From DATIBL01 sp035457505 (GTDB lineage: Bacteria; Patescibacteriota; Minisyncoccia; Phycocordibacterales; UBA6899), in contig DATIBL010000054.1 of NCBI GenBank assembly GCA_035457505.1, positions 1-5,806 of the forward strand: a stretch of DNA of 5,806 nucleotides, given 5' to 3'. Below the pieces are notes generated by a model. The model was not told where the DNA came from and did no database searches. It worked only from the letters and a program-made list of their open reading frames with translations. Each line of letters begins with the position of its first letter. The first letter of the stretch is position 1. Positions 4,647 to 5,806 of the stretch are shown here, piece after piece. A program made the position numbers and the translations under genes.

Positions 4647-5806
4647 TTATTTGACCAAAGGGATAGTAAAGCGGAACGTACTCCCCTTTCCGACCTCGCT
4701 TTTTTCAAGCTCGATCGTTCCGCCCATCCGCTCGACCGAAAGTTTCGCGATATAGAGACCAAGACCGGTCGACTGAGAAACGTCGCGGGCCAGCATGTCC
4801 TTCTGCGCCTGCTGGAACTTGCGGAAGAGGAGCGACCGCTCCTTCGGCGCGATTCCAGGGCCGGTGTCCTTCACCCGCACGACCGCGCTATCTTCTGCCC
4901 ATCCGACCTCGATCCGCACCGAGCCCTTGCGGGTGAACTTGAGTGCGTTCCCGATTAGGTTGATCGCGACTTGCTTCGTTCGATCGGGATCAGCGAGTAC
5001 CATGAGCGTCTCCGGCCACACGCCGTCGTCCTCGAGCGCGAGCGCTTTGTCTTTTGCGAGCGGGGCAAGCTCAGTCATGCTCGCCCGGAGCACCGGAACT
5101 AGATCGAATGCGTCCTGTTTGAACGTCACTCCACCCTGCTCGATACGCGCAACATCGAGGAAATCGTTCACGATCTTGATCAACCGCTCGCTTGCCGCCT
5201 CGATATCGGAGAGCATCGCGACTGCCTCGTCCCCCGCGCGATCTGCAGCCTTCATACCGCGCAAGAGTCCCGCGTTGCCCCGAATCGCCGTGAGCGGCGT
5301 GCGAAGCTCGTGAGATGCCACCGCAAAGAACTCGTCCTTCGCACGCTCAAGCAGCTTCGACTCGGTAATATCTTCGATGAGGATCGCTACGCCGAGCACC
5401 GCGCGCGGATCGGAGAGCTTGGTCACCGGAATCACGAAGCAACGGAGGAACTTTCCATCAAGCAGGATCTCTTTCATCTCTGCGCCCTCGCAGCCTTCTT
5501 GGCATGCGCAGAGATAGTCCTCGAGCGAGAAATGTTCGCCGAATCGTCCCGCGATATCCCGTACATGCGTGACGATGGGTGCTTCCAAAAGTCGCCCAAG
5601 ATTTTCGTTCGATTGGAGCAGCTTCCCGTCGAGCCCAAAGAGTCCGAATCCGAGCGGGAGACTCGAGATCGATGCCGCAAGCTCCGCCCGCGCTTCCTCA
5701 AGCTCTGCAGTACGGGTCCGGACGGCATCCTCGAGCGTCGCAACAAAAACCGACACCTTCGCGCGCATGCCGTCGAACGTTTTTCCGAAGCGCTCCATTT
5801 CATCCC
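4647..5806 (-). CDS. Sensor histidine kinase with HAMP end, PAS, HisKA and HATPase domains (5' end outside window)
   Basis: The reading frame is open to the window edge, so the N-terminus is missing. Residues are counted from the ATG at 5798, which is probably internal. The first visible residues, DEMERFGKTFDGM, match the end of a HAMP linker, implying membrane spans upstream. A coiled-coil signalling helix follows (about 14-43), then a PAS-like sensor region (about 42-146). HisKA spans about 153-220 with phosphoacceptor H163 in SHELRTPL, including the E164/T167 phosphatase motif. HATPase_c spans about 265-383, with N box NLIGN (N280, N284), G1 box DTGPGIAP (311-318), F box FRKF and G2 box TGLGLYIAK (344-352). 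All catalytic motifs are intact. The PAS region carries a CxCxxxC cluster (C97, C99, C103) and C120. The paired receiver gene follows directly. The sensed signal is unknown. Confidence 0.95.
   Translation of the reverse strand, partial: DEMERFGKTFDGMRAKVSVFVATLEDAVRTRTAELEEARAELAASISSLPLGFGLFGLDGKLLQSNENLGRLLEAPIVTHVRDIAGRFGEHFSLEDYLCACQEGCEGAEMKEILLDGKFLRCFVIPVTKLSDPRAVLGVAILIEDITESKLLERAKDEFFAVASHELRTPLTAIRGNAGLLRGMKAADRAGDEAVAMLSDIEAASERLIKIVNDFLDVARIEQGGVTFKQDAFDLVPVLRASMTELAPLAKDKALALEDDGVWPETLMVLADPDRTKQVAINLIGNALKFTRKGSVRIEVGWAEDSAVVRVKDTGPGIAPKERSLLFRKFQQAQKDMLARDVSQSTGLGLYIAKLSVERMGGTIELEKSEVGKGSTFRFTIPLVK

Noticed and set aside
4795..5313. Plus-strand frame of 172 codons opposite the kinase
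   Set aside because: It is a Ser/Arg-rich antisense shadow of the HisKA and HATPase domains, without recognisable features.

Overview
The window reads as ordinary bacterial chromosome. GC is moderately high, genes are tightly packed, and TAA and TGA both act as stops, so the code is standard. I infer a Patescibacteria/CPR lineage, probably Parcubacteria-like. The reasons are the compact gene set, the mix of strong Shine-Dalgarno sites with starts that have none, an apparently leaderless ribosomal-protein gene, small orphan membrane proteins, and a lone receiver protein with a Lys-Ser instead of Lys-Pro motif. This placement rests on recall of such genomes, not on a search, and is only moderately secure.

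Layout. Positions 1-131 hold the 5' end of rpsP (ribosomal protein bS16) on the minus strand. Positions 132-254 are a divergent control region with a sigma70-type promoter facing each way. On the plus strand, a 92-residue protein of unknown function (255-533) has a strong ribosome site and its own intrinsic terminator (556-586), so it looks like a self-contained unit. A three-gene plus-strand cluster follows: a small two-helix membrane protein (627-875), a membrane-anchored bacterial PH-domain protein (895-1509) and the exoribonuclease RNase R (1506-3683). The last two overlap by the four bases ATGA. The RNase R stop codon directly abuts the stop codon of a minus-strand operon. Read in its own direction, that operon encodes a sensor histidine kinase (HAMP end, coiled coil, PAS, HisKA, HATPase; 5' end outside the window), a single-domain response regulator, and a multi-helix membrane protein with a signal-peptide-like N-terminus.

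Function. The plus-strand cluster couples an RNA-degrading enzyme to a membrane PH-domain protein, which could mean membrane-linked RNA turnover or only shared expression. The minus-strand operon is a two-component system with no DNA-binding output domain. The co-transcribed membrane protein is therefore a candidate partner or effector. No mobile element, CRISPR array, tRNA or rRNA was seen. The least explained parts are the 92-residue orphan, the membrane protein of the two-component operon, and a cysteine cluster in the kinase PAS region.
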